DNA from: Acinetobacter sp. ANC 5054
GTDB lineage: Bacteria; Pseudomonadota; Gammaproteobacteria; Pseudomonadales; Moraxellaceae
Direction: 5' to 3'
Assembly: GCF_002135295.1 (NCBI RefSeq)
Contig: NZ_NEGG01000001.1
Location: forward strand, 186,001-250,000
DNA: 64,000 nt
The position numbers and the translations under genes are program-made. Below the pieces are notes generated by a model. It did no database searches. It was not told the DNA's origin and was given only the letters and a program-made list of their open reading frames with translations. Position 1 is the stretch's first letter. The number at the start of each line of letters is the position of its first letter. This document shows positions 1 through 11,374 of the stretch, piece by piece.

Positions 1-762
1 CCATTGCGGTAATGCATCAATCAACTCAGGGCTCACAAAATTATCGTATTTCAATACAATGGCTTGGACTGGACAAATTGCATGTCGTTTACGCGGGCGA
101 GTTAAGCTTGAAATAAAATTAGCACGGTACAAACCCACACCATTTTTCCCATCATGTTGAATATTGGCATTTAAAGGCAGATTCGGAGTTCGTTCCAATT
201 CAGTGACCACTTTGCCCCATCGTTCAGGATTAAAGAAATGCCATGCCGTCGGCGCTAAAAATGGCAATTGGAAAACTGCGATATACCAAGACTTGCTGAT
301 TTGTTTAAAAAATTTAGCCTTTCGCTGTTTGAATTGATCGCGTAGCCAAAATGCCGCATGATCTAAACAGGGTCCCGATATCGTGGAATATGACAAAATT
401 TTTGATCTAAATTTTGGCTCAGTCACAGATTCCCAAGATTGAATTGACCCCCAGTCATGCGCTGCAAGATGAAATGGTCGATCCCCCAATACCGCTTGTG
501 TCACACTGTCCAAATCTTGTGACAGTTGCGCTAAACGATAGTCACGTACTTTGCGAGGGACTGAGGACTGCCCTGCGCCACGCACATCGTAAGTCACGAT
601 ATAAAAATCAGCGATAAGCTGCTGAATAACAGGTTCCCAAACTTCCTGATTATCTGGATAGCCGTGCACCAAAACTAAAGCAGGTTTGCTCGAATCCCCC
701 CACAATTTTACAAACAGTCGCTGTTGGTCTGTGGTATTGACCCACTGAGTGCTGAAATCCAT
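1..762 (-). CDS. alpha/beta hydrolase (partial, C-terminal part outside window)
   Basis: The reading frame is open from the ATG at 762 down to base 1 (254 codons), so the 3' part lies outside the window. The N-terminus is a typical alpha/beta hydrolase core: an oxyanion-type HGYPDN at residues 33-38, a YDVRGAGQS turn at about 58-66, and the nucleophile elbow HDWGS at 102-106. The Asp at the elbow is the type used by epoxide hydrolases and haloalkane dehalogenases rather than serine esterases. In Acinetobacter such a domain is often fused to a C-terminal short-chain dehydrogenase, which cannot be checked here. The substrate is unknown. It is divergent from the DUF4442 gene. Confidence 0.8.
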   Translation of the reverse strand, partial: MDFSTQWVNTTDQQRLFVKLWGDSSKPALVLVHGYPDNQEVWEPVIQQLIADFYIVTYDVRGAGQSSVPRKVRDYRLAQLSQDLDSVTQAVLGDRPFHLAAHDWGSIQSWESVTEPKFRSKILSYSTISGPCLDHAAFWLRDQFKQRKAKFFKQISKSWYIAVFQLPFLAPTAWHFFNPERWGKVVTELERTPNLPLNANIQHDGKNGVGLYRANFISSLTRPRKRHAICPVQAIVLKYDNFVSPELIDALPQW

Positions 763-807
763 TTTATAGTCCTTATTTGATGAATTATCGTATTGGCGAT
801 TTATTTT

Positions 808-828
808 TGATCATGGGCAATGTGATCA
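808..828. promoter_or_regulatory. paired TGATCA palindromes, possible operator
   Basis: Two copies of the self-palindromic hexamer TGATCA lie 9 bases apart in the 118-base gap between the divergent hydrolase and DUF4442 genes. The spacing and location are compatible with an operator serving both promoters. No binding protein can be assigned, and chance is possible in AT-rich DNA. Confidence 0.25.
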
Positions 829-880
829 ATGCCACATTTTTTAAACTGCTTTAGTATGCAAAGTACAGCACAAAAAAAAA

Positions 881-1375
881 TTGACCATGATGAGCATAAT
901 CCAGAAAATAATGACAATTCCAATTGTCTCGAAATATTTACTCAATCACTATGCCCCATATAAAGGTGCGGGTATTGCAATTGATAAAATTGATTTAGAA
1001 AACTACCACATTCGCGTCAAAATGCCCTTAACGCGTAAAAATCAAAATATTGTCGGTGTACATTTTGGTGGAAGTTTATATTCGATGGTTGATCCATTTT
1101 ATATGCTGCTGTTGATGCATCATCTTGGTTCACGCTATATCGTGTGGGATAAAGCCGCCACTATTCAATTTCTTGCACCCGGTCGTGGCACCGTATACGC
1201 AAACATTCAACTGGATCTGAATGAAATCCAACACATAAAAACTTTAGTTGCAAATCATGCTCCAATTTTAAGAAATTATACGCTAAACGTTTTTGATGAG
1301 GCCGGCGTTCGCATTGCTGAAGAAATCCAGAAAACTTTATATATCCGATTAAAACAGCCACGCCCGCGCAAATAA
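881..1375 (+). CDS. DUF4442 (hot-dog fold, thioesterase-like) protein
   Basis: A protein of about 164 residues with the hot-dog thioesterase signature: a VHFGGSLYSMVDP segment at about 60-72 and a central stretch with DKAATIQFLAPGRG. This matches DUF4442, relatives of PaaI/YbgC acyl-CoA thioesterases, but the substrate is unknown. The start is uncertain: the frame opens at TTG 881, while ATG 887 and ATG 890 lie just downstream, and no clear Shine-Dalgarno sequence is seen before any of them. The gene ends in a hairpin shared with the convergent glycine-zipper gene. Confidence 0.75.
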   Translation: MTMMSIIQKIMTIPIVSKYLLNHYAPYKGAGIAIDKIDLENYHIRVKMPLTRKNQNIVGVHFGGSLYSMVDPFYMLLLMHHLGSRYIVWDKAATIQFLAPGRGTVYANIQLDLNEIQHIKTLVANHAPILRNYTLNVFDEAGVRIAEEIQKTLYIRLKQPRPRK

Positions 1376-1404
1376 AAAGGCGCTAATGAATTAGCGCCTT
1401 TTTA
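1374..1404. terminator. bidirectional rho-independent terminator
   Basis: The arms GGCGCTAA and TTAGCGCC around a TGAA loop are flanked by an A-run on the left and a T-run on the right, so the hairpin can stop transcription of both convergent genes on either side. Confidence 0.85.
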
Positions 1405-1422
1405 TTGAAAAATTCAGAGTGA

Positions 1423-1779
1423 TTATCGGTTTTGCTCAATAGCAGCACCAGCACCGCCACCAATTGCACCACCAATGGCAGCACCACTATTTCCACCAAA
1501 GATACTTTTACCCACGGCAGAACCAATCGCACCACCAACACCACTATATGTTGCGTTACGGTTTGAACCATGTTGGGTCTTACTACCGACTGCCGCACCT
1601 GCACCACCACCAACTGCGGCGCCAACACCACCACCAACATTATTACCGACACCACCACCAATCGCACCACCGAGTGCAGCAGCACCAATACGTTGTTCAT
1701 TCGGTGACATACTTTCACAACCGGCAAGCATCATGGTCGACATTGTCGCAACTGCGAGTACGCACATTACTTTTTTCAT
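1423..1779 (-). CDS. glycine-zipper outer-membrane lipoprotein
   Basis: A 118-residue protein with a lipoprotein signal peptide ending in the lipobox LAGC (Cys about 20), followed by almost nothing but Gly/Ala zipper repeats (GGAIGGGVGNNVGGGVGAA, GGAIGGGAGAA). The family is the YMGG/OmpA-type Gly-zipper lipoproteins (SlyB/Pcp-like), which sit in the outer membrane and are often linked to envelope stress; the exact role is unknown. The repeats make the antisense strand look open, which produces long false reading frames there. It is monocistronic, with the terminator 20 bases after its stop codon. Confidence 0.85.
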   Translation of the reverse strand: MKKVMCVLAVATMSTMMLAGCESMSPNEQRIGAAALGGAIGGGVGNNVGGGVGAAVGGGAGAAVGSKTQHGSNRNATYSGVGGAIGSAVGKSIFGGNSGAAIGGAIGGGAGAAIEQNR

Positions 1780-1910
1780 TGTGATGATCCTTGTCTTCTT
1801 CAGTTACATTTAGTCTAAATCTATTCTATGAAACAAATAGACAGAGCTTGTTACGTCTGTAGGCAGAAATGCTGCATTTTGTAAAATACGGTTCAAGGCA
1901 TTAAGTTGGT

Positions 1911-2453
1911 TTATTCAGGATGTTCATCCAAAATCATTAGATCTTTAGTCGTTTCACCATTTTCAGTTAAAACTGCATGTGACAATTTAGCTTTGGTTTC
2001 TGGATCTGTTGCCTGATCTAGCTTTAGCGTGCGTTTAATCGGTTCCTGCCCTTTCTTAAACTCCATCCCTTCGGCATCAATATTGGTATTTTGACGAATA
2101 ATCTGACCGTCCTGCTTCACCGTTGTCTTGGTCTCAATTTTAGAAGTTGGCACGATGACACCACCACGTTGTAACACGGGTATAGATAATTTTTTTTCAG
2201 AAAACTCACTTTGATGATCTGAAAGTTCAATTTCGCGCGCCACAATATCTTGCCCGTTATTGGTCATCTCTAATACTGTCGCTGTGACATGACGTACAGG
2301 CTCTTGACCCGCAACCCGTCGAATAACTTCTGTTTTCAGTACTGGTACAACCGCTTTATCTTGTACAACAATACTATTTGGCATGGGTGCAGCTATCGCT
2401 GTAACCGATGTCAATACAGCAGAAACCGCTAATAATTTTTGAGTGATTTTCAT
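1911..2453 (-). CDS. exported hypothetical protein
   Basis: A 180-residue protein beginning MKITQKLLAVSAVLTSV with a clean Sec signal peptide cleaved near AIAA-PMP. I chose the ATG at 2453 because it places the signal peptide at the N-terminus and follows GGGGAA; an upstream ATG at 2486 would add 11 basic residues. The mature part is hydrophilic, rich in beta-prone Val/Thr and charged residues, with no catalytic motif that I recognise. It is probably periplasmic. It stands alone between a lipoprotein gene and rpoC. Confidence 0.7.
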   Translation of the reverse strand: MKITQKLLAVSAVLTSVTAIAAPMPNSIVVQDKAVVPVLKTEVIRRVAGQEPVRHVTATVLEMTNNGQDIVAREIELSDHQSEFSEKKLSIPVLQRGGVIVPTSKIETKTTVKQDGQIIRQNTNIDAEGMEFKKGQEPIKRTLKLDQATDPETKAKLSHAVLTENGETTKDLMILDEHPE

Positions 2454-2563
2454 GAAGTTCCCCAGTCGTTTAAATTTATAAATCAATAAATTTTTAATGT
2501 TCTATTTTAACTATAGGAAATAAAACAATATTAGGAAAGCTTTAATTTTCAAATAATCAACAT

Positions 2564-2592
2564 AAAAAAAGCCACCCGAAGGTGGCTTTTTC
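2564..2592 (-). terminator. terminator of the rpoBC operon
   Basis: On the minus strand the stem AGCCACC/GGTGGCT closes a TTCG tetraloop and runs into a T-run. It lies 20 bases past the rpoC stop codon. The UUCG loop and uridine tail make this a textbook intrinsic terminator. Confidence 0.9.
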
Positions 2593-2611
2593 TAAATCAT
2601 TTAAGGGCTAA

Positions 2612-5600
2612 TTAAAGACCGTTAAACTCATCACTGAATGCTTGACTTAAAGCTTGGTCAACATCAGAGAAATCATTGTGAAGCTCAAGTTCTGCAGCTT
2701 CTGATTCTTGACGACGACGCTCTAAGTGGTAAGCCAAACCTGTACCCGCTGGGATCAGACGACCTACAACTACGTTCTCTTTCAGACCGCGTAATTCATC
2801 TTCTTTACCTGTTACAGCAGCTTCAGTTAACACACGAGTTGTTTCCTGGAACGATGCAGCAGAAATGAACGAGTCAGTAGAAAGCGATGCTTTCGTGATA
2901 CCCATCAATTGACGTTCAAACTTCGCTGGGAACTTGTTCTGAGCTGCCACAGCTTGGTTTTCTTGAACAACGCGGATGTATTCCACTTGTTCGCCTTTGA
3001 TGAAGCTTGTATCACCACCGTCAGTGATTTCAACTTTACGCAACATTTGACGTACGATAACTTCAATGTGCTTGTCGTTGATTTTTACACCTTGGAGACG
3101 GTATACGTCTTGAACTTCGTTCACGATGTAGTTTGTAAGCGCAACTTCGCCTTTCAAACGCAAGATGTCGTGTGGATTTTGCGGACCATCAGAAATGGTT
3201 TCACCACGGTTCACATGTTCGCCTTCGAACACGTTAATGGTACGCCATTTCGGAATTAACTCTTCGTAGATCTCAGAGCCATCATCCGGAGTAATCACAA
3301 GACGGTTCTTACCTTTGGTCTCTTTACCGAAGCTTACGATACCTGAAATTTCAGCAAGGATCGCATGCTCTTTCGGTTTACGTGCTTCGAACAAGTCAGC
3401 TACGCGTGGAAGACCACCGGTAATATCACGAGTACGTGAAGATTCTTGTGGTACACGACCGATTACGTCACCGACACCGATTGTTTCGCCATCGCGAACA
3501 GTCAGAATCGTATTTTGTGGCAAGAAGTAGAACTGTTCGCCGCCATCAGTCGTATCCAATACAACTGCAGGACGCATATCTTTACCTGACGCAGGACGTG
3601 AAGTCACTGGTAAGATTTCAATTGTCGTCATACCTGTTGCATCATCAGTTTTCGAAGTCACAGTTACGCCATCAGCGATTTGGCTGAAACGTACTTTACC
3701 AGCAACTTCTGTTACCAATGGATGTGTATGTGGATCCCAAGTCGCTACAATACCGCCTGCATCGATAGTTTCACCATCTTTAAGCAAGATTGATGCACCG
3801 TAAGGGATTTTGTAACGTTCGCGCTCACGACCGATGTCATCTGCAATACCGATTTCACCTGAACGAGAAGTCGATACCAAATGGCCTTTCGCATGCTGTA
3901 CAGTTTTCACATTATGGAAACGTACAGTACCTTTATTACGTACTTGTACACTGTTCGCAGCAGAAGTTCGGCTTGCAGCACCACCCACGTGGAATGTACG
4001 CATTGTTAACTGTGTACCTGGCTCACCAATTGATTGAGCAGCCATTACACCGACAGATTCACCGGGGTTCACCAAATGACCGCGAGCAAGGTCACGACCA
4101 TAACATTTCGCACATACACCGAAAGTAGAAGCACAGTTTACAACTGAACGTACTTTCACTTCATCGACACCGCTATCTTCTAGGAAGTTAGCAAGTTTCT
4201 CGTCGATCAATGTGTTACGTGGAAGAACAACGTCATCCGAACCTGGTTTCTTCGCATCTTCAGCAAGTACACGACCCAATACTCGAGCACCAAGGTTTTC
4301 GATGACATCGCCACCTTGAATGAACGGCGTCATTACAAGACCGTCTAAAGTACCGCAATCTGGCTCAGTAATTACTAAGTCTTGCGCAACGTCTACAAGA
4401 CGACGAGTCAAGTAACCAGAGTTCGCAGTTTTCAATGCAGTATCGGCCAAACCTTTACGTGCACCGTGTGTTGAAATGAAGTACTGAAGTACTGTCAAAC
4501 CTTCACGGAAGTTTGCTTTAATTGGCGTTTCAATGATCGAACCATCTGGTTTCGCCATCAAACCACGCATACCAGCAAGCTGACGAATCTGAGCTGCCGA
4601 ACCACGGGCACCAGAGTCAGACATCATGTAGATTGAGTTGAATGATTTTTGTTTCTCATCTTCACCCTGTTTATTTTTAACAGTTGTGAATGACAAGTTA
4701 TCCATCATTGCTTTCGCTACTTGGTCGTTTGTACGCGCCCAAATATCGACAACTTTGTTATAACGTTCGCCGGCAGTTACGAAACCTTGCTCGAATTGTT
4801 GTTCAATTTCACGAACTTCAACTTCTGCTTTTTCGATAATTGCTTGTTTTTGTGGCGGAATCAACATGTCTTCCATACCAACAGACACACCAGAGTGAGT
4901 CGCTTGACGGAAGCCCAAGTACATCAATTGGTCAGCAAAGATTACAGTATCTTTTAGACCTAATTTACGGTAGCAAGAGTTGATCAATTTAGAGATGTTC
5001 TTTTTAGTCATCTCAACGTTGATTTGTTGGAAATCCATACCTTCAGGTACAACTTCCCAAAGTAAACAACGACCTGGTGTTGTGTCTACAACAATTGTTT
5101 GTTGTTCACGGTTACCATTTTCGTCGATCACAGTTTGGTGTACACGTGCTTTAACGCGAGCGTGTAAATCAACTTGACCTGTTGCAAGTGCACGGTTTAC
5201 TTCGTCAGTATCCGCAAACACCATGCCTTCACCTTTGGCATTGATCGCATCACGAGTGATGTAATACAAGCCCAAGACAACGTCCTGAGAAGGTACGATG
5301 ATTGGCTCACCATTCGCAGGAGACAAGATGTTGTTGGTTGACATCATTAACGCACGAGCTTCTAACTGAGCTTCAAGTGTTAATGGTACGTGTACCGCCA
5401 TTTGGTCACCATCGAAGTCGGCGTTGAACGCAGCACATACGAGTGGGTGAAGACGGATCGCCTTACCTTCAATTAGAGTCGGTTCAAATGCTTGAAGACC
5501 CAAACGGTGAAGTGTTGGCGCACGGTTCAACATCACTGGATGTTGACGAATCACGTGAGCAAGTACGTCCCAAACTTCTGGAGTTTCACGCTCAACCATT

Positions 5601-6811
5601 TTCTTCGCAGCTTTAATGGTTGTTGCTTGGCCAGACGCTTGTAGTTTTGCGAAAATGAATGGTTTGAATAATTCAAGTGCCATTTTTTTCGGAAGACCAC
5701 ATTGGTGTAGACGTAATGTAGGACCTACAGTAATTACCGAACGACCCGAGTAGTCAACACGCTTACCAAGTAAGTTTTGACGGAAACGACCTTGTTTACC
5801 TTTGATCATGTCAGCCAAAGATTTCAATGGACGTTTGTTCGAGCCAGTAATTGCGCGACCACGACGACCGTTATCCAACAATGCATCGACAGATTCTTGC
5901 AACATACGTTTTTCGTTACGTACGATGATGTCTGGCGCCGCAAGGTCAAGAAGACGTTTCAAACGGTTGTTACGGTTAATCACACGACGGTAAAGATCGT
6001 TCAAGTCAGAAGTCGCGAAACGACCACCTTCAAGAGGAACCAACGGACGAAGATCAGGTGGAAGTACTGGAAGTACATTCATCACCATCCATTCTGGTTT
6101 GTTGTTTGACTCTTTGAATGCTTCCATCAATTTCAGACGTTTAGATGCTTTTTTAAGCTTCGTTTCTGAAGTTGTATTCGGAATCTCTTCACGTAGACGT
6201 GAAATTTCAGCTTCAAGATCGATGTCTTTCAACAAGTCTTGAACTGCTTCTGCACCCATTTTCGCAGTGAATTCATCACCGTGTTCTTCCAACGCAGTGA
6301 AGTATTCTTCATCGTTTAGAAGTTGGTATTTCTCAAGTGGAGTCATACCAGGGTCAGTTACAACGTATGATTCGAAATACAATACACGTTCGATATCACG
6401 TAAAGTCATGTCTAAAAGTAGACCGATACGGCTAGGAAGTGATTTTAAGAACCAAATGTGTGCAACTGGAGAAGCAAGGTCGATGTGACCCATACGCTCA
6501 CGACGTACTTTTGCAGTTGTTACTTCAACGCCACATTTTTCACAAATGACGCCTTTGTATTTCATACGCTTGTATTTACCACACAAGCATTCGTAATCTT
6601 TTACTGGACCAAAAATTTTGGCACAGAATAAACCATCACGTTCAGGCTTGAACGTACGATAGTTAATTGTCTCTGGCTTTTTAACTTCACCGTGAGACCA
6701 TGACTTAATCATTTCTGGTGACGCAAGACCAATACGGATGCGATCAAACTCTACTGGAGCATGACCGTCTGAATCCGTCTTTTTGCGCATGATATCGAGC
6801 AAGTCTTTCAA
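2612..6811 (-). CDS. rpoC: DNA-directed RNA polymerase subunit beta'
   Basis: A 1399-residue beta' subunit of full length. The N-terminal zinc site shows C75-x-C77 and C90-x2-C93. The catalytic Mg2+ loop NADFDGDQM lies at about 465-473, followed by the bridge-helix and trigger-loop regions and a C-terminal SI3-like section ending in FSDEFNGL. With rpoB, rpoA and rpoZ it forms the core enzyme; beta' supplies the active-site aspartates and contacts sigma and the downstream DNA. It is the last gene of the operon, 172 bases after rpoB and before the UUCG terminator. Confidence 0.99.
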   Translation of the reverse strand: MKDLLDIMRKKTDSDGHAPVEFDRIRIGLASPEMIKSWSHGEVKKPETINYRTFKPERDGLFCAKIFGPVKDYECLCGKYKRMKYKGVICEKCGVEVTTAKVRRERMGHIDLASPVAHIWFLKSLPSRIGLLLDMTLRDIERVLYFESYVVTDPGMTPLEKYQLLNDEEYFTALEEHGDEFTAKMGAEAVQDLLKDIDLEAEISRLREEIPNTTSETKLKKASKRLKLMEAFKESNNKPEWMVMNVLPVLPPDLRPLVPLEGGRFATSDLNDLYRRVINRNNRLKRLLDLAAPDIIVRNEKRMLQESVDALLDNGRRGRAITGSNKRPLKSLADMIKGKQGRFRQNLLGKRVDYSGRSVITVGPTLRLHQCGLPKKMALELFKPFIFAKLQASGQATTIKAAKKMVERETPEVWDVLAHVIRQHPVMLNRAPTLHRLGLQAFEPTLIEGKAIRLHPLVCAAFNADFDGDQMAVHVPLTLEAQLEARALMMSTNNILSPANGEPIIVPSQDVVLGLYYITRDAINAKGEGMVFADTDEVNRALATGQVDLHARVKARVHQTVIDENGNREQQTIVVDTTPGRCLLWEVVPEGMDFQQINVEMTKKNISKLINSCYRKLGLKDTVIFADQLMYLGFRQATHSGVSVGMEDMLIPPQKQAIIEKAEVEVREIEQQFEQGFVTAGERYNKVVDIWARTNDQVAKAMMDNLSFTTVKNKQGEDEKQKSFNSIYMMSDSGARGSAAQIRQLAGMRGLMAKPDGSIIETPIKANFREGLTVLQYFISTHGARKGLADTALKTANSGYLTRRLVDVAQDLVITEPDCGTLDGLVMTPFIQGGDVIENLGARVLGRVLAEDAKKPGSDDVVLPRNTLIDEKLANFLEDSGVDEVKVRSVVNCASTFGVCAKCYGRDLARGHLVNPGESVGVMAAQSIGEPGTQLTMRTFHVGGAASRTSAANSVQVRNKGTVRFHNVKTVQHAKGHLVSTSRSGEIGIADDIGRERERYKIPYGASILLKDGETIDAGGIVATWDPHTHPLVTEVAGKVRFSQIADGVTVTSKTDDATGMTTIEILPVTSRPASGKDMRPAVVLDTTDGGEQFYFLPQNTILTVRDGETIGVGDVIGRVPQESSRTRDITGGLPRVADLFEARKPKEHAILAEISGIVSFGKETKGKNRLVITPDDGSEIYEELIPKWRTINVFEGEHVNRGETISDGPQNPHDILRLKGEVALTNYIVNEVQDVYRLQGVKINDKHIEVIVRQMLRKVEITDGGDTSFIKGEQVEYIRVVQENQAVAAQNKFPAKFERQLMGITKASLSTDSFISAASFQETTRVLTEAAVTGKEDELRGLKENVVVGRLIPAGTGLAYHLERRRQESEAAELELHNDFSDVDQALSQAFSDEFNGL

Positions 6812-6881
6812 TTTTTTTCTCCGTGTGTTGTGGAGATTTTCACTTCACAACTGGGTCACAAATATTGTTTTTTAACTGAGT

Positions 6882-6973
6882 AATCCCCCTCAATCCCGCC
6901 TGATTTAAGCGGGAAACTCCCCTTGAATAAAGAGGAGTAAATCCCCCCCTTTACAAAGGGGGTTGGGGGGATT
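6882..6973. repeat. nested palindromic element between rpoB and rpoC
   Basis: Outer arms AATCCCCC (6882-6889) and GGGGGGATT (6965-6973) enclose three further hairpins: CCCGC/GCGGG (6895-6913), ACTCC/GGAGT (6916-6938) and CCCCCTTT/AAAGGGGG (6945-6962). The G/C-run composition differs from the surroundings and resembles dispersed palindromic repeats of bacterial genomes. It is inside the rpoBC transcript. No second copy is seen in this window, so calling it a dispersed repeat is inference. Confidence 0.55.
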
Positions 6974-6983
6974 GAATGGTTAC

Positions 6984-9900
6984 TTAGTCACCATTTTTCA
7001 GTTCAATGTTGATACCTAAAGAACGGATCTCTTTGGTCAATACGTTGAACGATTCTGGCATACCTGGATCCATATAATGGTTACCATCTACAATGTTTTT
7101 GTAGATACGGGTACGACCTTCAACGTCATCCGATTTCACAGTAAGCATTTCTTGAAGAGTATATGCTGCACCGTATGCTTCAAGTGCCCATACTTCCATC
7201 TCACCGAAACGCTGACCACCGAATTGTGCTTTACCACCAAGCGGTTGTTGAGTTACTAGAGAGTAAGAACCAGTAGAACGCGCATGCATCTTGTCGTCAA
7301 CTAAGTGGTTCAGTTTCAACATGTACATGTAACCTACAGTTACTGGACGGTCAAAACGCTCACCGGTACGGCCATCGTACAATACTGTTTGACCAGTACG
7401 TGAAATGTTCGCAAGCTCAAGTAATTCTTTGATTTGACCTTCTTCAGCACCATCAAATACTGGTGTTGCCAAAGGCACACCCTTACGAAGGTTACCTGAA
7501 AGCACCAAGATTTCTTCATCAGTTAAGCTATCAAGATCTTCTTGTTCGCCACCGACTTTGTTGTAAATCTTGTCTAAGAATTCACGTAACTCAAAAATAG
7601 TACGCTGTTCTTTCATCATCTTGTCGATTTGATCGCCAAGACCTTTTGCAGCCATACCCAAGTGAGTTTCAAGAATCTGACCCACGTTCATACGTGACGG
7701 TACACCCAGTGGGTTAAGTACCACGTCAACTGGAACACCGTTTGCATCGTGTGGCATGTCTTCTACAGGCAAGATGTTTGATACAACACCTTTGTTACCG
7801 TGACGACCCGCCATTTTATCACCCGGTTGGATGCGACGTTTTACTGCAAGATAAACTTTAACAACTTTCAATACGCCAGTTGTTAGTTCGTCACCAGTAG
7901 AAAGTTTGCGTTTTTTCTCTGCAAATTTCTCGTCAATTTCTTGGCTCTTCTCTTTCAAGAATACTTGAATTTGAGTTAAACGTTCAGCAATCGCTTCGTC
8001 TACAGGTTGGATTTCAAGAAGTTCAACCAACTCTAGACCAGACAATAACTCTTCAGTTAATTTGTCACCGCGTTTTGTTGTACCGCCACCGTTAGATTCT
8101 TGACCTTTCAATAGGCGAACAATACGTTCACGTGCTGCTTCTTCGAAGATTTTGTATTCTTCTTTCAAGTCTTTACGGTAAGCATCAAGTTGAGCTTTCT
8201 CAATTGCTTGAGCACGTTCGTCTTTTTCAAGACCGTCACGCGTAAATACTTGAACGTCAATTACTGTACCTTTTACAGATGAAGATACACGTAATGAAGA
8301 GTCTTTTACGTCAGCCGCTTTTTCACCGAAGATTGCGCGAAGCAATTTTTCTTCAGGTGTTAACTGCGTTTCACCTTTAGGCGTTACTTTACCTACAAGG
8401 ATATCACCCGCTGTTACTTCAGCACCGATGTAAACGATACCTGATTCATCCAGCTTAGAAAGCGCAGCTTCACCCACATTCGGGATATCAGCAGTGATTT
8501 CTTCTGCACCCAATTTAGTATCACGTGCAACACATGAAAGCTCTTGGATATGGATCGAAGTCAAGCGATCTTCTTGAAGAACGCGCTCTGATAATAAAAT
8601 CGAGTCTTCGTAGTTGTAACCGTTCCAAGTCATGAACGCTACACGCATGTTTTGACCTAATGCTAATTCACCACCATCTGTCGATGGACCATCAGCAAGA
8701 ACGTCACCACGTGCAACTTTGTCACCTAAACGTACAACAACGTTTTGGTTAATACATGTATTTTGGTTCGAACGTGTATATTTGATCAGGTTGTAAATAT
8801 CTACACCTGCTTCACCTGCGATCATCTCTTCTTCGTTTACACGAATAACAACACGAGAAGCATCAACAAACTCAATACGACCACCACGTTTCGCAAGCAC
8901 ACATACACCCGAGTCATGCGCTACGTTTGCTTCCATACCTGTACCAACAAGCGGTTTGTCAGCACGAAGTGTAGGAACAGCCTGACGCTGCATGTTTGAA
9001 CCCATCAATGCACGGTTGGCATCATCGTGTTCAAGGAACGGAATAAGTGATGCCGCTACAGATACAACCTGCTGAGCAGATACATCCATATGCGTTACTT
9101 TTTCTGGTGGAATACGTACAAATTCACCTTGATGACGAACAGATACGAACTCTTCAGTTAAGTTACCGTCTTTATCGATACCAGAATCGGCCTGTGCAAT
9201 CACAGTACCCACTTCTTCAATCGCAGATAGGTATTCAACATCGTCAGTTACACGACCATCAACAACTTTACGGTATGGAGTTTCCAAGAAACCGAAGTTA
9301 TTACATTTCGCATAAACAGAAAGCGAGTTGATCAAACCAATGTTTGGACCTTCAGGTGTTTCAATTGGACAAACACGACCGTAGTGAGTTTGATGTACGT
9401 CACGTACTTCGAAGCCTGCACGTTCACGCGTCAAACCACCGGGACCGAGTGCTGAAACACGACGTTTGTGTGTAATTTCAGACAACGGGTTGTTTTGGTC
9501 CATGAACTGAGATAACTGGCTTGAACCAAAGAATTCTTTGATTGCAGCAGCAACTGGTTTCGCATTGATTAAATCTTGCGGAGACAAGTTATCAGTTTCA
9601 GCTTGGCTTAAACGTTCTTTAACAGCACGTTCTACACGAACAAGACCTACACGGAATTGGTTTTCTGTCATTTCACCAACAGAACGAACACGACGGTTAC
9701 CCAAGTGGTCGATATCGTCGACTTCACCTTTACCGTTACGGATTTCAACCAATGTTTTTAATACATCAGTGATATCTTCGTTCGAAAGAATACCTTCAAC
9801 TTCACGAGACTTCTGATCTGTACCCACTTCGTATGGACGGCCCAAACGACGGTTGAACTTCATGCGGCCTACAGGAGACAAGTCATAACGTTCAGAAGAG

Positions 9901-11072
9901 AAGAATAAGTTGTTGAATAAGTTTTCAGCAGCTTCTTTTGTAGGTGGTTCGCCTGGACGCATTACTTTGTAGATTTCTACAAGCGCTTCTTCACGACCAG
10001 TCGTGGTATCTGCACGTAGCGAGTCAGCAATGAACGGACCACGGTCGATGTCATTGGTATAAAGTACGTTAAATTGTTTAACGCCACCTTCAGCCAATTT
10101 CACCAAAATTTCATGGCTAATTACTGTATTTGCAGCAACAACTTCGCCGTCACGTAAAGTTACATCTTCAGCAACAATACGTTCATATAGGTATTCATCA
10201 GGAACTGAAAGTTTTTCAAGACCGCCAGCTTCCATTTGACGCACATGACGCGCGTTGATACGTTTACCTTGTTCAACGATCGTTTTACCATCTGTGCCCA
10301 CGATATCAAATTGAGCCATTTCACCGCGTAAACGCTCAGGCACAAGGTCAATTTGGTAGCTACCCATGTCAAGATACACAGGAACTTTTTCGTAGAACAT
10401 ATCCAGAATTTGTTCGTTATTATAACCCAATGCACGAAGTACAACGGTCGCAAGTAATTTACGACGACGGTCAATACGAACATAAACAAGATCTTTCGCA
10501 TCAAATTCGAAGTCCAACCATGAACCACGGTAAGGAATGATACGAGCAGAATAAAGAACTTTACCGCTAGAGTGAGTTTTGCCTTTATCGTGATCAAAGA
10601 ATACACCAGGCGAACGGTGTAACTGAGAAACGATAACACGCTCAGTACCATTGATGACAAAAGTACCGTTGTCTGTCATAAGTGGCATTTCACCCATGTA
10701 GACTTCTTGCTCACGCACATCTTTGATTGTTTTAGTTTCGCGATCTTTGATGATCAAACGAATTTTTACACGCATTGGCGCCGCATAAGTTGAGCCACGA
10801 AGAATACATTCGCGAACATCAAACTCAGGTTTACCAAGACTATACTCAACAAATTCTAAAGCAGCATTGCCAGAATAACTTTCAATAGGAAAAACTGAAC
10901 GAAATGCGGCTTGGAGACCGATATCTTCGCGGTTTTTTGGAGTTTTGCCGTCTTGAAGGAAAGTTCGGTACGAGTCGACTTGAATCGCGAGCAAGTACGG
11001 AACATCCATCACCTTGGGCAATTTACCAAAATTCTTACGGATCCGTTTCTTTTCGGTATATGAGTATGCCAT
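6984..11072 (-). CDS. rpoB: DNA-directed RNA polymerase subunit beta
   Basis: A 1362-residue beta subunit, start ATG 11072 preceded by GAGGA. The rifampicin-binding cluster reads [20 protein letters not shown] followed by [10 protein letters not shown], i.e. the usual susceptible residues at the S, Q, D, H and S positions. The C-terminus carries the [12 protein letters not shown] motif and the switch and flap regions of the family. Beta forms half of the active-site cleft and binds the RNA exit channel. It is transcribed with rplL upstream through an attenuator and with rpoC downstream. Confidence 0.99.
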   Translation of the reverse strand: MAYSYTEKKRIRKNFGKLPKVMDVPYLLAIQVDSYRTFLQDGKTPKNREDIGLQAAFRSVFPIESYSGNAALEFVEYSLGKPEFDVRECILRGSTYAAPMRVKIRLIIKDRETKTIKDVREQEVYMGEMPLMTDNGTFVINGTERVIVSQLHRSPGVFFDHDKGKTHSSGKVLYSARIIPYRGSWLDFEFDAKDLVYVRIDRRRKLLATVVLRALGYNNEQILDMFYEKVPVYLDMGSYQIDLVPERLRGEMAQFDIVGTDGKTIVEQGKRINARHVRQMEAGGLEKLSVPDEYLYERIVAEDVTLRDGEVVAANTVISHEILVKLAEGGVKQFNVLYTNDIDRGPFIADSLRADTTTGREEALVEIYKVMRPGEPPTKEAAENLFNNLFFSSERYDLSPVGRMKFNRRLGRPYEVGTDQKSREVEGILSNEDITDVLKTLVEIRNGKGEVDDIDHLGNRRVRSVGEMTENQFRVGLVRVERAVKERLSQAETDNLSPQDLINAKPVAAAIKEFFGSSQLSQFMDQNNPLSEITHKRRVSALGPGGLTRERAGFEVRDVHQTHYGRVCPIETPEGPNIGLINSLSVYAKCNNFGFLETPYRKVVDGRVTDDVEYLSAIEEVGTVIAQADSGIDKDGNLTEEFVSVRHQGEFVRIPPEKVTHMDVSAQQVVSVAASLIPFLEHDDANRALMGSNMQRQAVPTLRADKPLVGTGMEANVAHDSGVCVLAKRGGRIEFVDASRVVIRVNEEEMIAGEAGVDIYNLIKYTRSNQNTCINQNVVVRLGDKVARGDVLADGPSTDGGELALGQNMRVAFMTWNGYNYEDSILLSERVLQEDRLTSIHIQELSCVARDTKLGAEEITADIPNVGEAALSKLDESGIVYIGAEVTAGDILVGKVTPKGETQLTPEEKLLRAIFGEKAADVKDSSLRVSSSVKGTVIDVQVFTRDGLEKDERAQAIEKAQLDAYRKDLKEEYKIFEEAARERIVRLLKGQESNGGGTTKRGDKLTEELLSGLELVELLEIQPVDEAIAERLTQIQVFLKEKSQEIDEKFAEKKRKLSTGDELTTGVLKVVKVYLAVKRRIQPGDKMAGRHGNKGVVSNILPVEDMPHDANGVPVDVVLNPLGVPSRMNVGQILETHLGMAAKGLGDQIDKMMKEQRTIFELREFLDKIYNKVGGEQEDLDSLTDEEILVLSGNLRKGVPLATPVFDGAEEGQIKELLELANISRTGQTVLYDGRTGERFDRPVTVGYMYMLKLNHLVDDKMHARSTGSYSLVTQQPLGGKAQFGGQRFGEMEVWALEAYGAAYTLQEMLTVKSDDVEGRTRIYKNIVDGNHYMDPGMPESFNVLTKEIRSLGINIELKNGD

Positions 11073-11301
11073 CTGGAGTCCTCGGAAAGTAAACCAAGCC
11101 CGCCTGCAGAACGAGCTTAGAAGGAATTACACAGGCCGATATGGCCACCACTTTCACAAATGCTGCAATTTTAGTGGTATTAAAACGCTTAACAATATTT
11201 TTTTACTGAAAAATATTGGTAAGCGTTTGATTTTAAATATTATTTTAATTTGTATGAATTTTATATCATGCAAACAAAAATCGAGCCGATTATTGTAACG
11301 C

Positions 11302-11366
11302 AAAAAGGCTGATGACCCAAGGGCCACCAGCCATTTTTTGGAGTCGATTATAAAAAAATCGACTCC
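11302..11366 (-). terminator. rplL-rpoB attenuator with a preceding long hairpin
   Basis: On the minus strand, just after rplL, comes a 10-bp hairpin GGAGTCGATT/AATCGACTCC (11340-11366). It is followed by a second 11-bp stem GGCTGGTGGCC/GGTCATCAGCC (11307-11332) that runs into TTTTT. In E. coli the same gap holds an RNase III site and a partial terminator that set rpoBC expression below that of the ribosomal proteins; the two structures here fit that arrangement. The remaining 230 bases before rpoB (11073-11301) contain no gene. Confidence 0.7.
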
Positions 11367-11374
11367 CCTTAAGA

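Noticed and set aside
1464..1813. Long plus-strand frames (His/Tyr-rich and Pro-rich) opposite the glycine-zipper lipoprotein
   Set aside because: They are antisense shadows of the Gly/Ala repeats; the minus-strand product has a perfect lipoprotein signal and family pattern.
9400..9560. Looked for rifampicin-resistance changes in the rpoB cluster
   Set aside because: All key residues (S, Q, D, H, R, S, L positions of the cluster) read as the usual susceptible type.
10160..10660. 166-codon minus-strand frame inside rpoB
   Set aside because: Out-of-frame shadow; rpoB itself is intact across the region.
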